NCBI GenBank assembly: GCA_963932465.1
Contig: OZ010800.1
Coordinates: 96,243,307 to 96,307,306 of the forward strand
Direction of reading: 5' to 3'
DNA from: Maratus speciosus
Taxonomy: Eukaryota; Arthropoda; Arachnida; Araneae; Salticidae
Length of the DNA stretch: 64,000 nt
Made by a program: the position numbers and the translations under genes. Of the stretch, positions 1 through 10,689 are shown in pieces (positions within the stretch are counted from its first letter, which is position 1; every line of letters starts with the position of its first letter). Below the pieces are notes generated by a model that saw nothing but the letters and a program-made list of their open reading frames with translations, ran no database searches and was not told where the DNA came from.

Positions 1-710
1 TCTTTTCCAGAAAAAAAAAAAAAAAAAAAAAAAAATGCAATTTAACAAATTACAACGACCATTTGGAAAATGATTTTTTCAAAGACTAAAATTTAAGACA
101 TAAAAAATAGCACAGAGTTGATCATATATTACGTACGCCATGAATTAAACATTAATAGTGTTATTATACGTAAAAGTTGCAAGCGACAGAACTCGTACAT
201 ATTATCCACCTGAAACTTAAGTATTATCCAAGCATTTCATTGGCTGTTTGGGAAAAGGCTTTTCCATCGTCACATTTCCAAGAAATCTGACGGCCCATTT
301 TAAATGAAATTTATTTCTTAAACTTCTAAACATCCCACAATATTACTTTTTATATCGTCGTATAGAGAAAAAAATGTACTTTTAAATGCAATTTGTTTGA
401 AAGCTGTATCTCAATTTGTTTCTGAGTTATTAATTTTTTTTTGTAGTTTTTACTACTTTTTTGTCATAGTGGCAACACTCTGTTGTCCACCTCTGTTGAA
501 AGTAAAGGGAAATACATATTACTGTATAGACTAATCATAAAATGAATAAATTGCAGATTAAACCAATAAAAACCTTCAGATATGCTTTTGATTTCCTACC
601 CTGATGAGGACAATAACCATTTTTCCAAAAGGTTAAAAAATTGAAAATGCAGTCAATTTTTTTAAGCTATGCAAAACTCTTCTTCCTATGTTAGGAAAAT
701 ATGTACTAAC
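1..710. other. Non-coding, probable intron
   Basis: AT-rich sequence with a poly-A run at 11-35 and no coding pattern or repeat that I recognise. It lies downstream (minus strand) of the splice donor that closes the transmembrane exon at 711, so it is most simply the start of the next intron of the host gene; the exon encoding the cytoplasmic tail would be outside the window. Confidence 0.5.
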
Positions 711-819
711 CTTCTCACAATACAAGCAACAAATATTCCAACAACTGCAACAATAAAACAAGCAGCTGCAACCACTGCAGCCTTATAAACTTCTTGTGCC
801 TTCAAGTTAGATGAATCAT
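711..819 (-). CDS. Exon: transmembrane segment of host gene
   Basis: On the minus strand an acceptor after a pyrimidine-rich tract (TTTTCCAG, AG at 821-820) is followed by 109 bp reading in phase 1, closed by the donor AAG|GTTAGT (GT at 710-709). The peptide begins with a short polar juxtamembrane stretch (DSSNLKAQEVYK), runs into about 22 hydrophobic residues rich in A, V, I, F and C, and ends with IVRR, a basic stop-transfer signal that places the C-terminus in the cytosol. The incoming phase matches the preceding EGF-like exon at 9134-9268. The exon ends with two bases of a codon, so the cytoplasmic part continues in another exon left of the window. No start or stop codon is expected here. 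Confidence 0.75.
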
Positions 820-1275
820 CTGGAAAATGAAAGAAAATTTATAAAATAAGCTATAAAACTATGTTTTGATGATTTTCAAAGATACTCAAAGCTATTTTAT
901 TCATACTTATTCAGTTTTCTTCTTCAAATGAAATAAAAAATATAGAAAGGGAAGTTATACATAGTGTTTCTACAGCATGTTTTTCAAACAAAGAAGAAAA
1001 GAAAAGATGTAAATCATAAGACTGATTATGTCTGAATATATGTTAATCTAACAAAATTCTAACTTTTTTTTAAATCTTGAAATCCACAAAACTGCATAAA
1101 AAATTATTTTTGCAGATTATAGCCAATCTTTTAGAAAAATTGAAAAAAAAAAATTATAAAAAAAATCATCAAATAAAGAAATTTTTATGACATTTTGTGA
1201 AAGTAGTCTATTTCATTGGTCTTTCATTTACGACCAATGTTTGAATCACATGATTACAATTTAGTTAATTTTGGA
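820..1275. other. Intron, no recognised content
   Basis: AT-rich intronic sequence of the host gene, with A and T runs. I see no exon, hairpin or repeat copy in it. Confidence 0.5.
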
Positions 1276-1283
1276 CTGACACT

Positions 1284-4049
1284 AGGGTGTAAAAAATTTT
1301 TAAAAATCTGATTTTTTTTTTTTTTTTAAATCAGATTTTTTAAATTTAAATCTGATTTTTATGATTCTTTTCCCTGTGTTAAAATACGAATAGCCACCAG
1401 TAGTTTTTGGTTTCCTAAACAATTAAACATCTAATTGCTATAATAACCTACGTTTTCAAGCTTTAATTAATTACAATTATTTATTAGTAGTCACAGTAAT
1501 TATAAAAACTGTATTCATTTCTTGTAGTTAGAAGTATACAATAATGCTATATAATTAATATTTTGTAATAATTATACAAAACCATATTAAATACTATTAA
1601 TATTTACACTTATTAAAATTATTAACAACTTTATTTGTTAACACTGCTTAAAATCAATAATTATTAAACAATCAACTCTCTAAATAATAATATATATTAA
1701 AATAATATACATTTTCATGCTTTAATTACTAAAATGATAATTTAATAATACACACAGTAACTACAGAATTAATAAAAACTGCAAATAAGTATAATTTCAT
1801 TAGTTGGTAGCACAAATAACAAAACAAACAAACATCATTTGCAGCTCATTTTGAATTTGTACTTGGAAAAATTACTGTTAATCACCTAAATCTAAACTTA
1901 CACACATTTATGTGCATGCTAACCAAAAAAATTAAGAAAATGAGTTTCACCCATTCATACAACCATACAAAAGAAATATAAAAATAACCAGTTATATCTG
2001 AAAACCTGAAAATATTAAATAACAGCATTATTACCACTCTGTAGGGATTATTAAAAAAAGAAGTAGTTTTGTTGCTTTTCAATCCCTAATTCTTTGTTTG
2101 GTGCATATGAGTTCACGAACAAAAAAATAAAAACATTTATTCAACCTCTATCAAAAGAAGCTTTTTCTGTGCTAACATCTTTATACCAATTAGTTCTTTT
2201 TGTTTTACTAGCGGGCTCGGCCCCCTACAAGCTACGCTCGCCAACCCCCGTGCAGACACCGCAGACTCTAAATGCACGCTAATTTGAACGGCTTTAAAAA
2301 GATTTCGAAAGATTAAATTATAATTTAAAAAACAGTGGCAATCTCCCTATAAACGGATTTCTATTCATTTCTCTTTGATTGGGGAATTTTAACGCCAAAT
2401 CCGCTGTGGTACTACTTGATTATCCAGTCGACCAATTTCGCCAAATTATATAAATCGCCAAACCACTCTCCAAATTATACAAATTGACATAATTTTTATT
2501 TTAAATAATGAAAGAACAAATAAATTAGTACAACATTAATAAAAATACAAATAAAACGTCGCAATAAAAATAACTTGATGACGTAGACACGTGTAACAAC
2601 ATTTCAAAATAAGCTAATATAAAAGGAATTAAGTAAACAGTCTTTGTCTCCTGGTATTTTTTAACAAAGCAAAAAGAAAGTTCTTTTAAATGAGACATTT
2701 TAAATTAATCGTTTTTAATCTGACGTAATTTTGACCAAGCTATTCTTTCTCTTTTAAATATTCACGTGAAAATACTTTTGTTAGAAATGAAATATTATTT
2801 GTGCTCTCCTAACAAAAATAGTTGAAAAGATCCTCTCAAAATATCAATATATCTGTAATAACTGTAATGTGACGTAAATATGACGTAATTTCTCCTATTT
2901 AAGACTTCTAACGCATGTTAATGAATTTATTCTTTTACAACATCCTTTCTCTTAAAATTCACATGTATACTTCTTATGACGTAATTTTCAATAAGTTCCT
3001 GCTTTTTATACGCAATTATTTAATTTTAATTTGAAAGTATCTTTTCTATTTATAATAGTCTCGTGTAAATAAATTTTTAATTTGAAGCAAACATTATTGT
3101 TCCCGTTGTTTATACAGTTGGCAACAGGTTAAATTAGTACAATTTTCTAAAATAAGTAAAAAATATCTCTTGAAAGGCTGAAAATTTGAATTTAAAATAG
3201 AAATAAAACCTCGAAAAATGAGTCAAATTAAAAAAATAAATTAATTCTGCACACCGGGAAATTATAACGTATAAAATTATCTAAAAATGATTAAATTCCC
3301 ATGAATAGTTTTTGCTCCTATAAAACTTTTTTAGTGGAACGATTTTGTCCAACTTTAGCATTAATATCTCTTAAAATAATTCTTCGATTTGAAAACTGTC
3401 TGCATCAGCGTGTTTATCTAACATTTCTGTATAATACTACCGATTTTCATATTTTTGTATGCATTATTTTTCTTAATATTAACAAAAAAAGACCTCCGTT
3501 CACAAAAAATTCAAAACCGGCGGCGGCGGTGACAGCGGTAGTTACTTTTTTTTAGAATAGAGAGAAACGTTCTTTTATAATAGTTGTTGAGCAGTTGTCA
3601 TTCTTTCATTCTTCTTTAGTTCCAGTTTTTAGGAATTTATTATTTCAAAAGTAGAATGAGAAAATAACTTACTGGCTACTTATTCTTTTACTTGCAGACA
3701 TTTAAATATACTTGCTGTGCCTATTTTCTATAAAAGAATGCATAATTTGATTAGTTGAAGAAAATTAGGACATTAATATTTTAAATATCATTTTTAAATC
3801 AAATGCTTTTTATGCCAGATAAAAACTTGTTAAAAAATTATTTAATGCCTTTTTTTTGTTTATTCATACGACAAAATACCTATAGAAACTTTCCAAATTA
3901 TGTTCATCTTAAATTTTAATACTTTTTTATACAATTTTAAACATTTAAAAAAAAAGATTTATCAATGATTTTTTTTTAAAAATCACTTGATTAAAATCAT
4001 GATTTAATCACCGATTTAAATCATTTGATTAAAATCGTTGACACCGTGG
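1284..4049. mobile_element. hAT-like non-autonomous composite element
   Basis: The 8-bp sequence CTGACACT stands directly outside both ends (1276-1283 and 4050-4057), the target duplication length of hAT transposons. The left end reads AGGGTGTAAAAAAT and the right end, reverse-complemented, CCACGGTGTCAACGAT, an imperfect terminal inverted repeat. Next to both ends are several copies of a TTTAAATCA/AAATCTGATTT motif (1310-1360 and 3950-4035), like the subterminal repeats bound by hAT transposases. No transposase frame is visible. A CTAG-headed dispersed repeat (2207-3496) sits inside. Confidence 0.6.
2207..3496 (+). repeat. CTAG-headed dispersed repeat, copy A
   Basis: Starts with ACTAG followed by a GC-rich hairpin head (gggctcggccccc) and the phrase GCTACGCTCGCCAACCCCC. 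It is co-linear with copy B at 41122-42303 from the head to a shared end near 'aatattaacaaaaaaagacc'. Divergence by eye is substantial but the alignment is clear over more than 1.1 kb. No coding frame. The head is shared with a short fragment at 9673. Confidence 0.65.
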
Positions 4050-4057
4050 CTGACACT

Positions 4058-5611
4058 GACTAGTGCTTTTATAATGCAATTTTGCTTATCAATAGAAAGA
4101 AATAAGACTCATTTTCCAGGCATGAAAGTGATCCAAAGGAGGAAAAAAAGGGAGTGAAAAATTTCTAAGCATAATTCTCAAACTGCCCCTTGCAATCAAT
4201 ACATTTATATCACACTGAAAATACTCAATGAGTTTATATGTGGATAGTCCAAAATATTCTATCCCAAATAGAAGTAACTTTATGCAATCTCCTTTACTTT
4301 TTAAAGTCTTAAAAAAAAGATGTCTACAAAAGCACTTAAACAACATCATTCACTTGATTTTCAGATAGCTTTTACCAAAGCTAACCTTTGATCTAAAAGC
4401 TCTCCTGTTATGCATGAAAGGAAATGAACAGAAGCAAATTCCAACTTGTATTTGAATAGACAAAATGTCCATTTTTCAGACTTTATATCACCAAAGATTT
4501 TTTTTTTTTTTTTTTTAAAGGTGCAATTCCTTCTTTTGGAGAAACTCTTGCATACTTGAGTTTTTTAAAGACATTTTTCGAAAATCATTTCTTTAAATTG
4601 GTTGCATGGCCTGAAATTTAGGCAGGTTCGCAGGATTCACACAAAAAATATTTAATTTTCTATTCAAGAGAATTTTGCAAACAGAAGCCTTACCTTAAGA
4701 AATTTCACCAGTTTTTGGAAAATTTGCTTCTTTTCTACAATTAAGTGTGAGAAGTAATGCAATGATGTCTATGAAATTAAAACTACAAAACTAAATAAAA
4801 TCCAATTAAGGTCGCATAATATAAAGTTAAAATTAAAATAAAAAACAGATGTATATAAAAAAAAACCTTTTAGCATTGTTATTCTGTATTGTTAAAATAA
4901 ATTCTTTCAGTGATACTCTGCCATGTCAATGCTTATTTGATAATTTAAGAAACATGTTAAAATAATTGCAGCAATAAAGATAATTTTCTCTCCTCTCAAA
5001 CAGTTCTACTCCCCATCATTTACGAATGTTGGTAAAAAGATTTCGCACCTTACCTAGATAAAAATAAATTTTGATTCCTGGAAAGAAATCATAGTATCAA
5101 AGCAGAACTTTCAACGTTGCTGATATCTGAGCTTTGTAATAAAATTTTCACATCTCCATCTTTATATATTATGAATTTCTTTGGGCGGGGGAGTGAATTA
5201 TCCTTAAAATAACTAATTTTGCTAGAGAGCTGAAATAATTTTTAAAAACTGTGATCATAAATTTTTTTGATGATAAAAGTAAGGAGTTGCAGGAGAACAC
5301 AATAACCCATGGATCCAATCCAGAAGAAAAAAGCTACACACATTCAGAACAATTTCCATGAAGAAAGTTGCTTTGTTAACAAAATGAGAAATATACGAGA
5401 AGGTGGCTCCCCATCAGAGAAAACAGAGCAATTTTATTCAATGAGAGACAGATGAGAATTATCCAATAACACTACCAACAATATAATTGTAGAAGGGTGA
5501 TGTGCAAAATGTTAATTTATCGATACATTTAAATAATTACAGAATGCTTAGTCTTGACTCTAAGACGTTTCAGCATGGCACAGTGCTGGCAGCCCATTTT
5601 ATTTCTTTATT
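4058..5611. other. Intron, no recognised content
   Basis: No exon or repeat family recognised. Contains a T run at about 4499-4516 and generally AT-rich sequence. Short open frames here have no cysteine pattern or other domain signal. Confidence 0.45.
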
Positions 5612-5615
5612 TACT

Positions 5616-6190
5616 AATAATAAGCTCGAAGTAGCTTGGAGTCGATCAGTAGCTTCATCGCCCCGAGCCCACCCTTCCCGCTTTTCGGTGTCTTTAATTT
5701 GTGTAATTTCCCTTTTAAATTTGTCCGGTTTCAATTTTCGATTTTTTTTTTTTCAACGTTGCTTTCGCTAGAGAGTCTTTCACTCGGAACATGGCTGGGG
5801 ACCTATGAAGCTTGCTTCTGCAAAAGAGTCGGACTAGAGTAGTAGAATAAAGGGCAGCGGATGAAGATGGGCCTCTCGCCGCAGCGGTTGACCCAACCGC
5901 CGTCCGAGAGTAATAATAGGCTCGAAGTAGCAGGAGTCTTTCGGTAGCTTCATCGCCCTGAGCCCTCCCTTTCCGGTTTTCGGTGTCTTTAATTTGTGTA
6001 ATTTCCCTTTTAAATTTGTCTGGTTTCAATTTTCAATTTTTTTTTTTCCAACCTGGCTTTTGCTAGAATGTCTTATACTCGGGACGTGACTGGAGACCTA
6101 AGAACCTAGCTTCCGCAGAAGAGTCGGACTAAGTGGAAGAATAAAGGATATGCCTGCTGGGCCTTTTTAACCCTTCCGATGCACATGGCA
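5616..6190. repeat. Two-copy direct repeat, ~296-bp period, relatively GC-rich
   Basis: The segment beginning near 'gctcgaagtagc' at 5624 recurs at 5920, a 296-bp period. Shared blocks include 'agcttcatcgccc', 'ttttcggtgtctttaattt', a T run, and 'agagtcggacta' followed by 'gaataaagg'. The copies differ at scattered positions. The block is clearly less AT-rich than its surroundings. The open frames over it on both strands are explained by base composition and I do not regard them as genes. Confidence 0.7.
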
Positions 6191-7874
6191 GCCCTTTTTA
6201 ACACTTCCTATGCACCCCGTGACCTTTAAGAGAATTTCACAGTGCCCAATTGCTCTTCTTTATAATCAACTGCCATTTTCTTTTCTTCTATCAGCATTTG
6301 TACGAAAGCAAGTACATATTTTTCTGCCCGGTACCTTTTTTAGCGATGTGATAATGAGAATTTCGAGCATGGGATGCGAACTAATCAGAAATTGGATTGA
6401 ATTTGGATTTTTATCCCATGCAATTTTTCTGGCAAATTTACTTCAACTATTCAGGGTTTGCGTAAATGCTCTAGTGAGCGGTGCAGTTCGTTCTAAGATA
6501 AGTTATTTTTGCTCAATTGAAATTGTGAAACACTGCAGTTGAAAGTCGATGCTGTTTCTTTAGGCCTGATATGACTTTGTCATGATGAGTAAAAGTGACA
6601 GTGAATGGTTACAATTATGCACGAAAATCACGTCACAGTGAACTGCTGGGTAAAGGAACAACCCCGTTGAAACACAGAATGATGAATGACTTAAAATAGA
6701 AAAATTTAGATTTTACCCAAAAACCCAAATAATAATTTTGTATTTCTTGTTTTCCCATATTTTTTCTATATTTATAATGCAATTCTCATTACGAATTTAA
6801 AAAACATATATATTATCGAAAATTACTACAGTTGAATACTGCATGCACGTTTTCCAGCGAGCTCCCCTCCCCACCTTTTGAAAAAATAAGAATTTTTGCA
6901 AATCCCGTTAAATGTTTTTTAAAGGGTGCCACATTCTTTTTGTTTTAAGTGCAAATGGGCTCTGCCCTTTTTCAACTTGAAAAAGCCACGAGCCCATTTT
7001 TCCAGTAACTTCTTTGCACCCTTTGTTTGTTTCAAAATAGTTTGCCTTTTTACTTTTTATTCCAGAAAAAAAAAAAGTGACTTTGGAAGTTCTGTTGCTC
7101 TGTATGATTCACATGTCAAGTCGTAACACATACTACTCATGCGAAAAACAAGTGATGCAACTGCATAAGCCATTGCAAAGTGTAAAGTGAAGTATTATCG
7201 TGAAAATAAAAATGTTATGTTTAAAATAAATATTCTTTTCCTCAGTTTTGCTGCACTAAGTATTTTTTGTTGAGACTATTTATTGCGATCACTGTTGGAA
7301 ATATTTAAAATTAGCTATTTTTTCTTTAACATTATCAAATGGAAAACTTATCTAATTCTCTCAGCGTTAAAGTAAAAAAACGAAGTCATAGTCAACTTTT
7401 TTCCCAGTGGGTCTAATAGTGGTTTTTTTTTTTTTTTTTTAAGAGTCTATAATTTTCTTATAACTTATCATATTTTAATAAAAGTCTGGCACACAGCATA
7501 ATTTATTAATATTTCAGCTGGCTGAAAATTTGAACGAAATTGGCCAATTAACATCAAAGATAACATACAATTATTTTTTTAAATACTAGTAAGGAAAGGA
7601 AGGAAGGGTTTTACCTTCTGTTCTTTTTCTTTTAATCATTATTTCTGTTAGCTGCTCAACAATTTATTTTTTCGAACAATGCAAAACTTTCTGACACATT
7701 CACAAACTTTTTTTATTCTTTAAAGGAAAACAATTTGCAGGCATAATTAGGAATTGAAAAGCGTGTTCCTTTTTCTTTTGTTAAATATCTTAAAACTTTA
7801 TTTTAAAATATCTCTGCGGAACACAAAAAAACTCTTAATTGCAAAAAAAAAAATCTCAAAAAATTCATAAATAC

Positions 7875-7921
<47 letters not shown>

Positions 7922-8272
7922 GCAGGATAATTCAAAAATTGCAGAGGAATAAAATGTTATGCTAAAAGATAGAAACCAGATTCCTTTTTTTTTTTTTTAC
8001 AAATATAAAAAAATTGCATGAAAAGCAAAAAAAAATCACAATGTAAATCGCTGTATGAATACGAATAAACTTTAATGAAAAGAGGATGAAATTTCTGTAT
8101 TGGGTGAGATTAAAATCTTTCACAAATGTCATAAAATCACCGCAATTCACATATCCCCCCCCCCCCAAAAAAAAATTACATAAATAAAAGCCCCAAAAAT
8201 TTAAAAATAGCTGAAAGAGTTCCCAATAAAGCTTGTTGAGTAGAAGACAAAATTTATTATATAGGGGTAAAA
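6191..8272. other. Intron, no recognised gene
   Basis: No exon recognised. Low-complexity tracts are present: a T run near 7422-7440, a long A run at about 7878-7917, and a C run at 8155-8167. The 110-codon frame at 6210-6542 shows no domain or composition signal. Confidence 0.45.
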
Positions 8273-8757
8273 GATGGAAAACGGATTCATTATACTAACA
8301 TACTAATCTGAATAGCACTAATCTGAATAGTATCAAGTCATGATGCCAATTAAAATAAACTGTTAAGATTTTGCACACATTAAGTTTTGAAAATCAAAGT
8401 TGCCAAGCAGACTACCATATTTGGCTAACACATAACTTTAAGAAAGCAAGAAACAACCCAAAAATTAGAAGATGGGGTAGGCGTCACTTAGCCTAAACAT
8501 TTCTGCCATTAGAACATTAGATGGAAAACGGATTCATTATACTAACATACTAATCTGAATAGCACTAATCTGAATAGTATCAAGTCATGATGCCAATTAA
8601 AATAAACTGTTAAGATTTTGCACACATTAAGTTTTGAAAATCAAAGTTGCCAAGCAGACTACCATATTTGGCTAACACATAACTTTAAGAAAGCAAGAAA
8701 CACCCCAAAAATTAGAAGATGGGGTAGGCGTCACTTAGCCTAAACATTTCTGCAATC
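8273..8757. repeat. Recent 247-bp tandem duplication
   Basis: The unit starting 'gatggaaaacggattcatta' at 8273 starts again at 8520, giving a 247-bp period. The copies appear almost identical: I see one substitution (caaccc versus caccccc context near 8455/8702) and a few differences at the junction end near 8756. Each unit also holds a short internal repeat (ctaatctgaatag twice). It lies in the intron between the second EGF-like exon and the transmembrane exon. Confidence 0.85.
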
Positions 8758-9133
8758 AGGAGTGAAAAAGTTAATTTTATTTTCACTTTGTTTATTGTGA
8801 TCCATTGAAATAGAGAGATCTACGGATCTTTTAACAGGTTTGCTAGCTTAAATAAATAACATTAAACTCAAGTTCCAGTTATTTGCTTTACTTTAAACCT
8901 TATACAGCTACAAAATGCAATTATTGCAGTCAAAATGTTAAGAAAAAAACACTTCACTAAAAGTGAAAATCTGCGAGTAAAATTATAATGATCCCAGTAC
9001 TTAATTTTTATAAATGTTAAAGTTTTACTTTTTCTTGGGCAAAGAATGAATGTACTGTTAGTAATTAAGTAAACATAACAAATGAAAAAAATGATTGGTA
9101 CAACAGGTGAGAATAAAAATTTGTAAGACTTAC

Positions 9134-9268
9134 ACAATAAACGACATTCATGGCCATTAAAAACATAATTCGGAGAACAAGTACACCTTCCATTATCTGG
9201 ATTACAATATGTATTTGGATTCATAGCCAAGCACTGTCCAGCGACTTCACATTTCTCAAACATGTGTG
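9134..9268 (-). CDS. Exon: second EGF/EB-like module of host gene
   Basis: On the minus strand the acceptor TTTAATATTTTAG (AG at 9270-9269) opens a 135-bp exon that ends at the consensus donor T|GTAAGT (GT at 9133-9132). It is a symmetric phase 1-1 exon of 45 codons. Six cysteines are spaced C-x5-C-x8-C-x6-C-x-C-x10-C, with CNPDNGRCTC and a later NGHEC, as in EGF-like and EB modules of secreted and cell-surface proteins. The function is presumably extracellular disulfide-bonded folding and protein binding. The frame runs on through the donor to the left, but that part is intronic. There are no breaks. Confidence 0.8.
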
Positions 9269-10680
9269 CTAAAATATTAAACAGACAAATTATCTCAAAA
9301 CATGGAAAATATATGAAATGATTCAAAATAGAACTTATGGTAGTTATCTCTTAAACTATTGACGTTAAAAATATATAAAAATGAAGCATAGTTTTTAAAT
9401 ACGGCACTTGTTTTACAAGAGGTTGCTATACATATTATATTTATATACATATTCAAATATGAAATTTAATATTTAATTAGTCGCATTTTCATGTAACTTA
9501 TTCTTAGAAAATGTTACCCTTTGAAAAAGTACATAAAAAAAAAATATATATATATATATGTATATATCAATCTTTTACAACCAAAACTTGCCAAGTTGTG
9601 ATAGGGTAAATTTTATGAATATTCAGAACAAGCACTACAATCGTATATTTTCAGTTCTTAAATTTAATTTTTCTAGGGGGCTCTTCCCCCTGCTCACTAA
9701 CGCTCGCCAACCCCCGTGAATTGCGACACAATTCACATTGGGACTGCTATGCACTCCCAGCACGTTTCTCTTGCTCGCCACTTTTTGATGCAACTCTAGC
9801 CATAATGCACTATAATAAATCCTTTTAACTTATGAAAAAAAAAAAAAAAATTAAGGTTAAAAAAATAGTAATTGAAAACTTTGTTGAAATCACAATTAAA
9901 AATGCATTTAGTTGGTGCTACCAAGCATAAATCATTTTAATGTTATGAAATTTACCAATTTTTGAAATGTAAAATAATTCACTAAAAAAATTACCTTGGA
10001 ACACAATTAATTTAAAACTCATTGAGCATAATATTGTACAGCATGGCTTAAATTTACGTCGAAAAACACTATCTGATACCAAGAAAGTTCAATATAAATC
10101 AACAAATGCTATCTAAAGTTCATTCGACATGAAAAATACAATATCTCTCAGACACTTGGCAAGTTAACAAAACGTAGACAACACGTTTTCTGATGTGTCT
10201 GAAAGAAACTTTTGATCAAAAAGCTGCTTTTCTGAATGCATAACGTGACCATAAAACGAACCAATGGCCATTGCTATTCTTACATCTGCCAAAAGAGCGT
10301 ACTGTGTTTAAAAACAGCTCTTGCTCTGAAATTTAATTGGCTGAATTAGATGTAAAGGCCAGTGAATATGACGTTATATTGACAAAATCGTACTAAAATA
10401 TTTCAGATTTATATAGACGTCATGAGCTTTAATGATGTCATTGGGAGTTCCTAACAAACTTTTTCTGCGCATTTCCTGGCTTTTGCTGCACTATGATAGT
10501 AATATAGTCATCTCCGGTCTTATCACTTTCCAGCAGTATCTCCTTTTCTATATCTTTTACTATCTTTTATTTACTTTATTAATATTATTTATCTTTCATG
10601 AAATATGTCTATTTATACTTACTTTCAGTTTAACAGGTTAGTTTACCTTCTATTAATTCCCTCTTCTTATTTTTATATCT
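9269..10680. other. Intron, mostly unrecognised
   Basis: Contains an AT microsatellite at about 9541-9566, the CTAG-headed fragment at 9673-9790, an A run near 9835-9850, and otherwise unassigned AT-rich sequence. The plus-strand frame at 10432-10641 is hydrophobic only because the sequence is T-rich. Confidence 0.45.
9673..9790 (+). repeat. Fragment of CTAG-headed repeat family
   Basis: Reads CTAGGGGGCTCTTCCCCC, then a tract with ACGCTCGCCAACCCCCGTG, matching the heads of the copies at 2207 and 41122. The sequence beyond the head differs from both, so this is either a different subfamily or a short truncated copy. Confidence 0.55.
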
Positions 10681-10689
10681 TTATTAAAT

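Noticed and set aside
2094..2282. 62-codon frame over the CTAG head
   Set aside because: Runs across the border of a dispersed repeat; copy B does not preserve it.
4089..4349. Cysteine-containing minus-strand frame as another EGF exon
   Set aside because: Cysteine spacing does not fit the two real modules and no phase-compatible splice pair is evident.
5715..6029. 104-codon minus-strand frame
   Set aside because: Lies across a two-copy direct repeat; no domain, no splice sites, and the other copy does not keep the frame.
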